Source of the DNA: Burkholderia humptydooensis
GTDB taxonomy: Bacteria; Pseudomonadota; Gammaproteobacteria; Burkholderiales; Burkholderiaceae
Assembly (NCBI RefSeq): GCF_001513745.1
Contig: NZ_CP013382.1
Span: forward strand, 1,116,001-1,180,000
Reading direction: 5' to 3'
Length of the DNA stretch: 64,000 nucleotides
The position numbers and the translations under genes were made by a program. Shown here one piece after another: positions 17,364 through 26,500 of the stretch. Every line of letters begins with the position of its first letter. The first letter of the stretch is position 1. The notes under the pieces were generated by a model that was not told the DNA's origin, did not search any database, and saw only the letters and a program-made list of their open reading frames with translations.

Positions 17364-17672
17364 GCCGGGGTGCCTCGCAAAATGCGTTGGAGGGTGTCGC
17401 GGCGAGCGATGTCAGACGGCGCCTCGTAGGCGGGGTAGAAGGCTGGGAAAGGCGCGACGCGCGCACGGCTTCGTGCGTGGTGAACTGACAGGTATTTCCT
17501 GTCGCCGCGACCAGCACATTTTGTCGATCGGGCGACACGCGTTCCTTGATGTCGCGCATGGAATCACAAGGTGCGACGCCGCGCCGCGTGGCGTCGCACC
17601 CGGCGGCGGCGCCGGCCGTCTTCGTTCGGCCGCGTTCGCGTCGATCGAACGGCCGGACACGACGCCTGCTGC
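17364..17672. other. Non-coding gap with a strong hairpin
   Basis: No convincing gene is seen. The only structure is a perfect 11-bp inverted repeat at 17570-17600 (listed separately). Composition is like the surroundings. Confidence 0.5.
17570..17600. terminator. 11-bp perfect hairpin, possible terminator
   Basis: GGTGCGACGCC and GGCGTCGCACC pair perfectly around a 9-base loop. It lies 73 bases past the stop of the minus-strand 90-aa gene. There is no real T-run, so factor-independent termination is only a guess. Confidence 0.4.
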
Positions 17673-17945
17673 TTACCGGCTTGCCGCATGTGTGGCGAGG
17701 TGCTGCCGGATCAGCGTCAGGTAGCGGTCGCCCACCGTGTGATCGACTTCGGCGCGCCGCGCCGGATAGCGCAGCGAGATCGGCGGCCAGACACCCAGGT
17801 AACGGCAGACCGCCGACAAGTAAGGCTTGCGGACGCGCCCCATGTGCCGCGCCGCGCGCTCCACGCGCTCGTCGCCGACCTGGTTGCGCAGCCAGGCGAG
17901 GATTTGACGATCGGTATCGTTGACGATGCGAATCAGGTGCTCCAT
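17673..17945 (-). CDS. 90-aa protein of unknown function behind a LexA-like box
   Basis: Starts at MEHLIRIVNDTDRQILAWL; the upstream MRCP extension is less likely. The N-terminal half looks helical, then comes GRVRKPYLSAVCRYLGVWPP. It is rich in Arg and has no membrane segment. I do not recognise a named family with confidence. Thirty bases upstream is a CTG-N10-CAG dyad of the LexA type, so it may be induced by DNA damage. A strong hairpin lies after the gene. Confidence 0.7.
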   Translation of the reverse strand: MEHLIRIVNDTDRQILAWLRNQVGDERVERAARHMGRVRKPYLSAVCRYLGVWPPISLRYPARRAEVDHTVGDRYLTLIRQHLATHAASR

Positions 17946-18359
17946 CGGACACCTCACTGGTTAAAAATACAGTGCTGTTAATTTATCCAGTATTTTGCCG
18001 GTGCGCAACTACATTAAATAGGGTGCGAATTAGGGCGCAAAGGGCGTCGGCAATCGGAAAGGCGCGTCGCGCGGCGCGAGGCCTACGCGGCGGGGAAGTG
18101 CGCGGAGAGGCCGGGCGGAAAGAATCGCCCGGTCGGGCGAGGCGGGTTCGGTCAGTCGCGCCGTATCCGATGCCAATTCAAATGGATATGACAGGCCGGG
18201 GAGGTGCTGCGACGAACGAATCTCGCGGGCTGCGTCAATCGTCTGACGCAGATCCGCTCGTCGGCAACTGAACATCGGCGCGGCTGCGAGCGAGGCGTGA
18301 CGAACGCGAAGCGGCGCGATTTCCGCGAGCGATCATTCGAGGCCAATCACCCGTGAACG
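17946..18359. other. Intergenic region with AT-rich promoter patch
   Basis: Only the first 70 bases stand out: they are AT-rich and hold the LexA-like dyad serving the minus-strand gene. No gene is supported in the rest. Confidence 0.5.
17975..17990 (-). promoter_or_regulatory. LexA-like SOS box
   Basis: On the minus strand the sequence is CTGGATAAATTAACAG, which fits CTG-N10-CAG, flanked by TA on the 5' side as in the E. coli-type consensus. The centre is fully AT-rich, as in true LexA sites, and it lies about 30 bases before the ATG at 17945. Confidence 0.55.
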
Positions 18360-19133
18360 TCAGACGGACAGGCGCAGCGACGCCAGTTTTGCGCGCACTT
18401 TCGCCGCAGCGATGCGCATGGCCTTGCCGGGGCCGCGGCATCGCCATGCGGGCGTCGCCGGCCGTTCGAGCCGTTCGGCGACGATGAAGCACATCACGGC
18501 GATCGTCGCCGGCACGTGCGCGTGTCCGGCCAGCAGCGGGAGCAGCATCAGCGCCCAGCAATTTCCTGCGCACGACACGCCGCTCGCCAGGCCGAAGCGC
18601 AGCGCGTCGCGATCGGCGGCCACGCCGAACGCCGCCAACGGCGGCCGGCGGTGGCAGACGTTCAGGAACCCCTGCTTGGCGGGCGAAGCCTGCCAAAGCA
18701 GCGCGAGCGCAAGCCCGGCGCCCGTTCGCGCGACGGGGCCAGGCATGACCCAGGTGAAGGCGATCGCGACGATCTGCAAGCCGATCCACGCGGCGAGCCA
18801 GACGGCCGCATAACCTGCGACGAAGAGGAGCGCCGCCCGCATCCGGCGTCGCGCGAAACTGCGCTCCAGCACGTGCCGAAGCGGCGCTGCGGCGAGCGGC
18901 GCCATCATTGCCGCAACCATCATCACGGAGTCCGAAGCGAATTTCGACGGCGAGTTCGACAGATACGCCAGACGGAGCCACGTCGCGAGCGGCACGCGCC
19001 AGTCACCTGCGATCGAGCAGAGCGCGGGCGGCGTCAGGCCGCCCGCGCCGACGATCAACGCGGACCACGCGATCAGGCTGACCGACACGAGCGCGACGAG
19101 CGGCGCGTCGAGCCGTCGCCCGGCGTGTTTCAT
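18360..19133 (-). CDS. DUF2182 predicted metal-binding membrane protein
   Basis: 257 aa with about six membrane helices. It shows the two DUF2182 hallmarks: MMVAAMMAPLAAAPLRHVLE in the second helix and SCAGNCWALMLLPLLAG later. The methionines and cysteines suggest copper or another soft metal. It begins 14 bases after the tyrosinase stop on the same strand, so the two genes form an operon and this protein may deliver copper to tyrosinase or handle its metal. That role is inference from position and metal-like motifs. Confidence 0.82.
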   Translation of the reverse strand: MKHAGRRLDAPLVALVSVSLIAWSALIVGAGGLTPPALCSIAGDWRVPLATWLRLAYLSNSPSKFASDSVMMVAAMMAPLAAAPLRHVLERSFARRRMRAALLFVAGYAAVWLAAWIGLQIVAIAFTWVMPGPVARTGAGLALALLWQASPAKQGFLNVCHRRPPLAAFGVAADRDALRFGLASGVSCAGNCWALMLLPLLAGHAHVPATIAVMCFIVAERLERPATPAWRCRGPGKAMRIAAAKVRAKLASLRLSV

Positions 19134-19147
19134 CGTCGCCCCCCGCG

Positions 19148-20683
19148 TCAGGCGCTTTGCCGATACACGCTGATGCGGCCGATGCTCACCTTCGATTCCT
19201 CCGCCACCGGCGTCACCGCGATGAGCCGCACATCGAGCTGGGACTGTGGCAGCGCGCCGGCGAGATGCAGCGCATCGATCACGTGTGAAATCTCAAGCAC
19301 GAACGTCACGCCGTCGCCCGCGTGCCCGTCCTCGGCCACCGTCGCCTTGCTCACGCCGAAGAGCGCGATGCAGCCGGCCAGATGGTCGGGATACTTCGCG
19401 GGGTCCTCGCCTTCCGGAACGTTGACGTAGACGTTGAGGACCGTGGCGTCGTCGAGACCGCGGACATTCTCGAGATTCAGGAAGACCCGGTCGGGCGTGG
19501 ACGACGTCGCGGCGGCGGTCGCCTTCAGATTGGCGGTGAGCTTGCGGTGCACGTCGGCGTCGAGCTTGACGGACGATCGCGCCTCCAAGCCTCGCACCGG
19601 CAGGTTCTGGTCGCTTGCGCCGAACAGCTCGACGGTCCTGGGATCGGTCACGGCAAAGTCCTCCTTCGGCGTTTCGGCCGTCGCCCGCGCGCGCAGGCGA
19701 GTCAGGCGCGCAGCCGTCGGCGGCGTTTTGGTCGGCGCCGATACGTCGTCGTAAGCATAGCCGAGCTTCGAGAGATCGCTCATCTCTCCCGGCGTGTAGG
19801 TCCGGTTTTCTCCGTGCGGCATCGGCATCCTGAAAGGCCGCTCGCCGATGGCCGCCGGACCTTTCAGCCAATTCACCGCGGTCGGATCGACGTGCGTCGG
19901 AGGATTTCTTCGCCAGACTTCCCACAGCCGGTCGATGTTCGCGTGATGGAGCCAGAAGATCGGATCGAGGCCCGCGATGTCCGGGTGCGACATCAATCCG
20001 GGCAGGCCCGTCGCCCGATTTCTCCCGCCGACGATGCCATGCACCGCGTCGTGCGGCTGCGTCTCGATGCCGCCGTGGACCCGGCCGCTGTGGCTGAAGC
20101 CCGTGTCCACCCCGCCGAATCCGGTGCTGCCTCCGCTTGCCACGCCTTCGAAATCGGGATCGCCGAGCGCGTTCATGTTGATCCACTTGGTCGGCACGTA
20201 GACCTCGCCGTTGTTGTACGGGCCGTAGCGCTGCTTCACGTACAGCGGATTGTCGCCTTTCCCGTCCGGCCAGTCGGGCGATGCGAAGGCCTTGGGCAGG
20301 AGATCCTGGCCCGGCTTGAAATAATTCCAATAGGGCAGCGCCCAGTTCTTGGGCCCGCGCAGCTTCAGGACCTCGTCGCGCACGACGGCCTCCAATGCGA
20401 GCAGGTAGCCGCGGTGCCACGGCAGGAAGTACCAACTGCCGTGCTGGCATTGCTTCCAGTAGGCCTGAATGTCGGCCGTGCTCGGCATCTTGTCGTGCGC
20501 GTTCAGGTAGCCGACGCGGCGCCACAGGTCCTGCTGGAATCCATGAATGGCCGCGTAGAAACGCCAACTGTTCCGGTCGTCGAGGGCGCGCGATTGCATC
20601 GCCTTGACGCCGCGTGCGTACCAGAGGATCGGTTCGGCCCAGTCGGCGCCCAGGTCCCAGACGTTTTGACGTAAGTAAGTCAT
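19148..20683 (-). CDS. Tyrosinase (type 3 copper monooxygenase)
   Basis: 511 aa. The CuA site is in residues 47-90, with His47, His81 and His90 (HGSWYFLPWHRGYLLALE). CuB holds PHDAVHGIVGG and then DPIFWLHHANIDRLW. The C-terminal 150 residues form an extra domain that may cover the active site or help folding. It hydroxylates monophenols and oxidises diphenols to quinones, leading to melanin-like products. No signal peptide is present, so it acts in the cytoplasm or leaves by another route. The start follows an upstream gap rich in inverted repeats. Confidence 0.92.
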   Translation of the reverse strand: MTYLRQNVWDLGADWAEPILWYARGVKAMQSRALDDRNSWRFYAAIHGFQQDLWRRVGYLNAHDKMPSTADIQAYWKQCQHGSWYFLPWHRGYLLALEAVVRDEVLKLRGPKNWALPYWNYFKPGQDLLPKAFASPDWPDGKGDNPLYVKQRYGPYNNGEVYVPTKWINMNALGDPDFEGVASGGSTGFGGVDTGFSHSGRVHGGIETQPHDAVHGIVGGRNRATGLPGLMSHPDIAGLDPIFWLHHANIDRLWEVWRRNPPTHVDPTAVNWLKGPAAIGERPFRMPMPHGENRTYTPGEMSDLSKLGYAYDDVSAPTKTPPTAARLTRLRARATAETPKEDFAVTDPRTVELFGASDQNLPVRGLEARSSVKLDADVHRKLTANLKATAAATSSTPDRVFLNLENVRGLDDATVLNVYVNVPEGEDPAKYPDHLAGCIALFGVSKATVAEDGHAGDGVTFVLEISHVIDALHLAGALPQSQLDVRLIAVTPVAEESKVSIGRISVYRQSA

Positions 20684-20720
20684 GCTGATTTCCCCTTTTT
20701 TATTGGCGTGCAGCATGCCG

Positions 20721-20745
20721 CGATCGGATTGGTCGAATCCGATCG
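20721..20745. repeat. 10-bp perfect inverted repeat in the tyrosinase leader
   Basis: CGATCGGATT and AATCCGATCG flank GGTCG. The dyad is 38-62 bases before the tyrosinase ATG, so it could be an operator or an RNA hairpin. Confidence 0.5.
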
Positions 20746-20752
20746 TCCGTAC

Positions 20753-20820
20753 GATCAACAATCAATTGAAATTGATGAAGTGTTATCCGCTGGAAAGGAG
20801 GGTCAAGTTAATTGTTGATC
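20753..20820. repeat. Nested inverted repeats upstream of tyrosinase
   Basis: GATCAACAAT at 20753-20762 and its exact complement ATTGTTGATC at 20811-20820 enclose 48 bases. Overlapping the first arm is a second dyad, ATCAATT-GA-AATTGAT, at 20761-20776. These look like regulator sites. Confidence 0.45.
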
Positions 20821-21306
20821 GTTGTTCAAGCAGCGATTCGGCTCGCATGGAAAGCGCCAGTCTTTATCGAGGCAACAAGTTCCTGCTTCGTTTTCTGGTT
20901 TTTGGCATCGGGCCGTCGCCAAGAAAATGCTAGTTCATTTTTTGTCGGTTTCCATATTTAAATGAGATGTTGCAGAAAATCGGCGTTTCGATCGAACCGA
21001 TGCGATTCGGGCTGGTTTAACTGGATTTAAAAGCGCAAGCGAGGTGGAAAATCGAATCGATTTGATGAGCCGGCGCGGGAAGTGGATTTCGAAGGATCGA
21101 AAAGGTCGGTCGATCTCTTCGGTAAGCGGTTAAAACGATGATCTTCGGATCGGCTTGGCCGGACTCGCCGGCGAGCCGATGTCGATGTCGCCGCGCGCAT
21201 GACGACGACCGGCGCGTCACGTCCGGCAGGCCGAGAACGGAACCCGCCCGAACGCCAACCGAAACATCGGGTTCGATCGTCTCCCGTCACGCCCCGGCCG
21301 CGCGCA

Positions 21307-22167
21307 TCAAGTCGACGCGACCAGAAACGCCTCGCCGCTCGACGGCCGCAGGCCATCGGGCCGCCCGTCGAAATAGCGCCGGACGAGATCGCCGGTCGAC
21401 ACGTGCCGGACCTCGCGAAACCCCGCCTCGCGGGCGAGCGCGAGCATTTCGGGCGGACTGAGGAAGCTGACGAACGGCGTGCCCGCCGCCCGCGCGCGTT
21501 CGTAGACGGCCGCGTGCTGCGCGCGCTCGGCCGGATCGTCGATGAGTTCGAGCGGCAGCAGGAACGTCATCGCGAGCGTCGAGCCCGGCGCGAGCGTCGC
21601 GGTCTGGCGCAGCGTGTCGGCGATCGCCTCGCGGGTCAGATACATCGAGACGCCCGTCGACGACACGACGGCCGGCCGGCTGTCGTCGAAGCCGGCGGCG
21701 CTCAACTGCGTCCGCCACGCGCCGCTGGCCTCGAAATCGACCGGCACGAGCCGCAGCCATTCCGGCACGCCGTAGCCGAGCGCGATCAGGCGCTGCCGTT
21801 TCCACGCCTGCGTGCCGGGCTGGTCGATTTCGAATACCCGAAGGTGCGATGCGCGCTTCGCGCTGCGCTGCGCGAACGTGTCGAGGCCCGCGCCGAGCAC
21901 CACATACTGCGCGACGCCCCCGTCGGCCTGTTCGTCGACCAGATCCTCGACGAAGCGCGCGCGGCCGACGATCGACGCGCGGTAGCCGCGCGTGGCCTGC
22001 GGTTCCATGTCCGGGCGGCTGCGCCAGTCGTCGTCGGGGGCGGCCAGTTCAAGGCCGATCACGTCGTCGAGCACGTGCGGCGGCGCATCGATCTCGACGT
22101 GCAGCGCGCGCCACAGCGCGACCCGCACCGCGGTGCTGTCCGGTGCGGTAATCGATTGGTTCGGCAT
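21307..22167 (-). CDS. Class I SAM-dependent methyltransferase (TIGR00027 / LCMT-like)
   Basis: 286 aa from MPNQSITAPDSTAVRVALWRA. The SAM site is YVVLGAGLDTFAQR, followed by the acidic strand end VFEIDQPGTQAWKRQRL, the signature of the leucine-carboxyl-methyltransferase-like family common in actinobacteria and Burkholderia. The later VVSSTGVSMYLTREAI is also typical. It is likely an O-methyltransferase of unknown substrate. A nearby Met seven residues upstream is an alternative start. No clear operon partner is present. Confidence 0.87.
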   Translation of the reverse strand: MPNQSITAPDSTAVRVALWRALHVEIDAPPHVLDDVIGLELAAPDDDWRSRPDMEPQATRGYRASIVGRARFVEDLVDEQADGGVAQYVVLGAGLDTFAQRSAKRASHLRVFEIDQPGTQAWKRQRLIALGYGVPEWLRLVPVDFEASGAWRTQLSAAGFDDSRPAVVSSTGVSMYLTREAIADTLRQTATLAPGSTLAMTFLLPLELIDDPAERAQHAAVYERARAAGTPFVSFLSPPEMLALAREAGFREVRHVSTGDLVRRYFDGRPDGLRPSSGEAFLVAST

Positions 22168-22337
22168 GACGCTTCCTCCACTTCTCAACAGACGAATTTC
22201 GTCGACACGTCACAGTGTATCGATCTATCGAGATCGCGACGCCGTCCCGCGCGGCGGCATGCGATTGGCGCACCGCCCATGTGCCCATGACGATGCGTTT
22301 TCAGTTCGGGGTGCCTCGCTCGGGCGAGCGCGGGCCG

Positions 22338-23768
22338 TCACGGTCGCGCCGCTTTGCCGTCCGGCGCCGCGGGCATCAGCCCGACGTAGCGCGCATCCGT
22401 CAGCGTGCGCAGGAAGGCGACGAGATCGTCGATGTCGGCGTTCGTCATCGCGGGCGGCGTGCCGGGGCGGCGGTTCATCGGCGTCGAATTCACGTTGATG
22501 TTGCCGCGATGCGCGCGCGGCACGTCGTCGAACGTGTCGCGGCCGTGGTACCAGCGTGTCGGGTCGGTCGAGCGCGTGTTGTAGAACGCGACGGCGTCGC
22601 GCAGCGTATCGAACACGCCGTTGTGCATGAACGACTCCTTGACCGCGACGTTGCGCAGGCCTGGTGTGCGCAGATAGCCGCACCATTGCGTCGGCTCGGG
22701 CCAGCGCAGCTTCGCGGCGGTGTCGCACAGGCCGTTGTCGAAGTGGCGCGGGTCGCGGTTCGCGGGCAGCGCGCGATTGCGCGGCACCGCGATCGCGTCG
22801 TAGCCGAAGTCGGTGAAGAGCGAGCGCTCGGGCCGGCTCGCGGTGTCCGACAGCGTGTGGCAGCTCATGCAGTTGCCTTTGTCCGGATTCCTGAAGAGCG
22901 CGAGGCCGCGCAGCTCCTGCGGCGTGAGCGGCGCGCGCTTTGTCACGTACGCGTCGTAGCGCGACGAGAAGGGCGCCATCTCGTCGCTCTGCAGGTACGC
23001 CTGCATCGCGTCGCCGAGCGCGCGCGCCATCCGCTCGGGATCGCGGCGCACCGACGCGCCGAATCGTTCGGCGAGCGCCGCGCCGAGCGCGGTGCCGCCG
23101 ATCTTGCGCATGAGCGCCGCGGGCGATGCGTTGTTCATCTCGTCCGGATCGAAGAGCGGGCCGCGCAACTGCTCGGCGAGCGTATCGGCGCGGCCGTCCG
23201 AGAACAGGCCGCCGAACGGCGCGGGCGCGAGCGCGTCGTCGTCCTGATAGAAGTGGCGGCGCGGCACGTAGCGCACGTACAGCAGCGACGGCGCGTTGCG
23301 GCGGCTGAAATGGCCGGGCCGGCTGCCCTGCGGCACGCGCGGGCCGGCGAGCGCCGCATGCGACAGCGTCGGCGCGAACGCGCGGCCCGGATCGTGGCAG
23401 CTCGCGCACGAGGTGCCGCGCGGCTCCGACAATGCCGGATCGAAAAACACGCGCTTGCCGAGCGCGACGAGCGCCGGGTCCGGACGGAACGCGGCCGCCG
23501 TCGGATCGACTTTCGACGCGACCTGCGGCGTGCCGCGGCCGATCGTGCCGACGACGCGCTCCGGCGGCGCGCCGGGGAGCAGAATCGTCGTCGGCGGCGG
23601 AGGCGAGGCGGTGCCGGCGCGAACGGCGTCTTGCGCGGGTTTCGCACGGGCCGGGGCGGTCGCGCCCGGCGCGGCAGGACCGGACGCGAAAGCGATCGCC
23701 GATGCGCACGCGGCGAGTACGCCGCTTGCCGCCCGCGCGATGGTTGGGATAGGGCGACATTTCCTCAT
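22338..23768 (-). CDS. MauG/cytochrome c peroxidase-type di-haem protein
   Basis: 476 aa with an N-terminal signal sequence (RAASGVLAACASAIAFASG) for export to the periplasm. Two c-type haem sites are seen, CASCH at 121-125 and CMSCH at 300-304, with the usual peroxidase segment NAPSLLYVRY between them and MHNGVFDTLRDAVAFYN near the C-terminus. Such proteins reduce hydrogen peroxide or carry out MauG-like oxidations. About 65 residues after the signal are Ala/Pro-rich linker. It follows the metallophosphoesterase gene by 104 bases on the same strand. Confidence 0.88.
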   Translation of the reverse strand: MRKCRPIPTIARAASGVLAACASAIAFASGPAAPGATAPARAKPAQDAVRAGTASPPPPTTILLPGAPPERVVGTIGRGTPQVASKVDPTAAAFRPDPALVALGKRVFFDPALSEPRGTSCASCHDPGRAFAPTLSHAALAGPRVPQGSRPGHFSRRNAPSLLYVRYVPRRHFYQDDDALAPAPFGGLFSDGRADTLAEQLRGPLFDPDEMNNASPAALMRKIGGTALGAALAERFGASVRRDPERMARALGDAMQAYLQSDEMAPFSSRYDAYVTKRAPLTPQELRGLALFRNPDKGNCMSCHTLSDTASRPERSLFTDFGYDAIAVPRNRALPANRDPRHFDNGLCDTAAKLRWPEPTQWCGYLRTPGLRNVAVKESFMHNGVFDTLRDAVAFYNTRSTDPTRWYHGRDTFDDVPRAHRGNINVNSTPMNRRPGTPPAMTNADIDDLVAFLRTLTDARYVGLMPAAPDGKAARP

Positions 23769-23872
23769 CGTGCCGAACGCTGCCTGACCGGGCGCGAAGG
23801 CGATGGCGCACGCACGCGCCGCGAACGCCGCCGCCTCCGCGCGCCGGGCCGCGATGCGCCGCTTGCTGTCCG

Positions 23873-25348
23873 TCACGGCGCGACGAAGCCGGTCTTGTCG
23901 CACGTGAGCGTCGTGCCCGCCTGGTCGCAGTTCGCGAGCAGCTTGCCCGCCGCGGTGTACGCCTTGAACGTCCAGCCGCGCGCGGGCGCCGCGCGGCGCT
24001 CCATGATCAGGAAGCCGAAGCTGTTGTTGTGCGACAGCCTGTCGATGACGACGCCCGGCGCGGGCGTCAGATTCGCCGGAAACGGATCGGGCAGCGCGAC
24101 GTCGAGATTGTCGCCGCCGTTGCCCGACACGATCGTCGCCGGGTGGCCGGACGCGAAGTTGATCGCCTGGAAATCGTGCACGTGGCCGTGCAGCGCGACC
24201 TGCACGCCGGGCGGGTAGTACGCCTGCGCATAGAGGCTCGACATCACCGATTGCAGCGCGAGGTTGCCTGGCGCGGGCGTGCTGCCCGGAATCGGCGCGA
24301 ACGCGAGGATCGGGTGATGGTTCGTGAAGATCGTCGTCGACATGCCCGGCTTGTTCGCGAGCGCGGCCACCGTCTGGAACTGCTTCTGGTAGATCTGGAA
24401 TGGCACGTCGGTTGTCTTGAGCGCCGCGCGGCCGACCTTCGCGGTATCGAACACGATCACCTGCGTGCCGGTGCCGAGCGGCACCGCGTAGGGCTCCGAA
24501 TAGTTCGCGTTGCCGTCGTTCGCGGGATCGTTGCATGAGCGCGCGTCCGAGTACGGGCGCGGATCGAGGAAGCGGAACCAGCCCTGGCCCGCGCGCGCGC
24601 ATTCCTCGTGGTTGCCGCGCACGACGACCCACGGCGCCTTCGCGAGGAGCGGCGCGGCGGGCTCGAACAGATCCGCGCGCCACGTGTCCCAGCCGTAGCC
24701 CCACGGGCTGTTCTTGCAGCCGGCGATGTCGGGCGGGCACGCGTTCTCGCGATAGTGATAATCGCCGACGTGCAGCACGAGATCCGGATTCAGCTTCGCG
24801 ACGCTCGCCGCGATCGTCGCGAACGGCCACACCGTCGCGTCGCTGCACGCCTGGAATGCGTTGTCGGCCTTCTTCATCCGGCAGCCGGTGTCGGCGATGA
24901 TCGCCACGCGCTGCGGCTCGGCCTTCGGCAGCGGCAGCGCGCGCCCGGCGACGGTCACGTCCTGGGCGTTCGCGGGCAGCGTCGTTTCGCAGACGGACAC
25001 CGGAAAGCTCGATGGCTTCGAATCGGCGGGATCGCTCGCGGTCTGTCGCTGCGCGGCGGTGCCCGCGGTGATGCGCAGCGTCATCCGGGCGATCTTGCCG
25101 TCGGCGTTCAACTGCGGGCAGACGGCGGGCGCCGGCTCGCCCGATGTCGCGGCGGGCGGCGTGTAGTTCGTGATCACGCGGGCGATCGCCTGGTTGTCGT
25201 CGCCGATCTCGACCCACGCCGCCTGGATGTTCGCGGGCGCGCTCGCGGCGTCCGGCTGGTTGTCGATGCTGCTCGTGCAGGCGTGGAACAGCGCGGCACC
25301 CGCGAGCGTCAGAGCAAGCGCGGCGGCGCGGAGTATCGGTCGTGGCAT
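23873..25348 (-). CDS. Calcineurin-like metallophosphoesterase lipoprotein
   Basis: 491 aa from MPRPILRAAALALTLAG; a Met four residues earlier is possible, but GGGA lies well placed before this one. The lipobox LFHAC makes it a likely lipoprotein. The metallophosphatase motifs occur in order: IIADTGC, GDYHYRE, RGNHEEC, TNHHPIL and LHGHVHDF. It binds two metals and cleaves phosphoesters outside the cytoplasm; the substrate is unknown. The N-terminal 130 residues are a separate domain. Probably co-transcribed with the downstream peroxidase gene. Confidence 0.88.
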   Translation of the reverse strand: MPRPILRAAALALTLAGAALFHACTSSIDNQPDAASAPANIQAAWVEIGDDNQAIARVITNYTPPAATSGEPAPAVCPQLNADGKIARMTLRITAGTAAQRQTASDPADSKPSSFPVSVCETTLPANAQDVTVAGRALPLPKAEPQRVAIIADTGCRMKKADNAFQACSDATVWPFATIAASVAKLNPDLVLHVGDYHYRENACPPDIAGCKNSPWGYGWDTWRADLFEPAAPLLAKAPWVVVRGNHEECARAGQGWFRFLDPRPYSDARSCNDPANDGNANYSEPYAVPLGTGTQVIVFDTAKVGRAALKTTDVPFQIYQKQFQTVAALANKPGMSTTIFTNHHPILAFAPIPGSTPAPGNLALQSVMSSLYAQAYYPPGVQVALHGHVHDFQAINFASGHPATIVSGNGGDNLDVALPDPFPANLTPAPGVVIDRLSHNNSFGFLIMERRAAPARGWTFKAYTAAGKLLANCDQAGTTLTCDKTGFVAP

Positions 25349-25542
25349 GGTCGTTCCCATCGGAAAGCCGTAAAGGTACGCATGGCCGATGTAATAAATG
25401 TGAAGGCGGCATGACATCATCGCGCGACATGCGGCGATGGCCGGGCAAGCGCGACGCCGATGGCGAAGCGATGCCGGACGGATGCGCGAGCCGACGGGCG
25501 GCGCGCGCTATCGGCGGCGCGCATCGCGCCCGCCGCCTACCG

Positions 25543-26451
25543 TTACCCGCTACCCACCCGTTGCGTGCCGCGACTCTCGCCGAATCGAAACAGCCGCGCA
25601 GGCGTCTCGACGAAGATTGCGCGCCGCATCGCGTCGTCGCGCATCCATCGCCGGGCGAGCGCACATGCGCGGCCGAACGTCTCCGTCCGCTCGAACTGCG
25701 TGTGCGGCCAGTCGCTGCCCCACACGAGCCGTTCGGCGCCGAACTCGGCCGCGAGCGCATCGAACGCTTCGCGCGCGCGCGCGTCCGCTTCGTCGGGCGC
25801 GAGCGGCCAGTTGCGATAGACGCCGGAAATCTTCACCCACACGCGGCGCGTCGCGGCCGCGTGCAGCAGATCGCGAAAGCCGGCGTCGGCGATGCCGCAC
25901 GCCGGATCGGGGCGGCCGAAATGATCGACGACGATATTCAAGCGATGCGCGAGGAGCGGCGCGATCAGCCGCCCGAGCCGGTGCGCTTGCGCGTGCAGTT
26001 CGACATGCCAGCGCAGCGCCGCGATGCGCTCGAGCGTCGCGCGCCATGCCGGGCCGTCGAGCGCCGGGTCCGGCATGCCGATCAGGTTCAGCCGGATGCC
26101 GACGATGCCCGCGCGATCGAGCGCATCGAGCACGTGCGGCTCGCAGCCCGCGTCGATCACCGCGACGCCGCGCAGGCGCCGCGGCTGCTGTGCGAGCGCG
26201 CGCAACAGATAGCGGCAGTCGCTGCCGAGAAAGCTCGGCTGCACGAGCACGCCGTGCGATACGTGGTGCGCGTCGAGCTGCGCGAGGTATGCGCCGAGCG
26301 GCGCGTCGTAATCGGGCGCGTAGCGGCGCTGGCCGGCGAGCGGCAGCCCCGTCTCGAACACGTGCGCGTGCGCGTCGATCGCCGTGATGTCGCCGGCCGC
26401 GTGCCGCATCGCCGCCGCGTGCGCGCACGCGTTCCACTCTTGATCGCTCAA
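25543..26451 (-). CDS. Amidohydrolase (2-pyrone-4,6-dicarboxylate lactonase-like)
   Basis: 302 aa if started at TTG 26451, which has GAGGAG nine bases upstream; an ATG at 26409 would remove 14 residues. TIM-barrel metal ligands are seen in IDAHAHVFE, NIVVDHFGRPD and VWGSDWPHTQFE. This subgroup hydrolyses lactones and related carboxylates of aromatic degradation. The gene follows an MFS carrier gene on the same strand with 49 bases between them, so carrier and hydrolase likely serve the same catabolic substrate. Confidence 0.82.
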   Translation of the reverse strand: MSDQEWNACAHAAAMRHAAGDITAIDAHAHVFETGLPLAGQRRYAPDYDAPLGAYLAQLDAHHVSHGVLVQPSFLGSDCRYLLRALAQQPRRLRGVAVIDAGCEPHVLDALDRAGIVGIRLNLIGMPDPALDGPAWRATLERIAALRWHVELHAQAHRLGRLIAPLLAHRLNIVVDHFGRPDPACGIADAGFRDLLHAAATRRVWVKISGVYRNWPLAPDEADARAREAFDALAAEFGAERLVWGSDWPHTQFERTETFGRACALARRWMRDDAMRRAIFVETPARLFRFGESRGTQRVGSG

Positions 26452-26500
26452 CGCTCGATGCTCCTCACCGTGAACCGCCGACCTGAATCCGGCGCGAACC

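Larger units (their letters stand above)
20684..21306. other. AT-richer intergenic region upstream of tyrosinase
   Basis: No gene is supported here. The DNA is noticeably richer in A and T than its neighbours, especially at 20750-20960, and carries several perfect inverted repeats near the tyrosinase start (listed separately). It lies downstream of a minus-strand methyltransferase gene. Confidence 0.6.
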
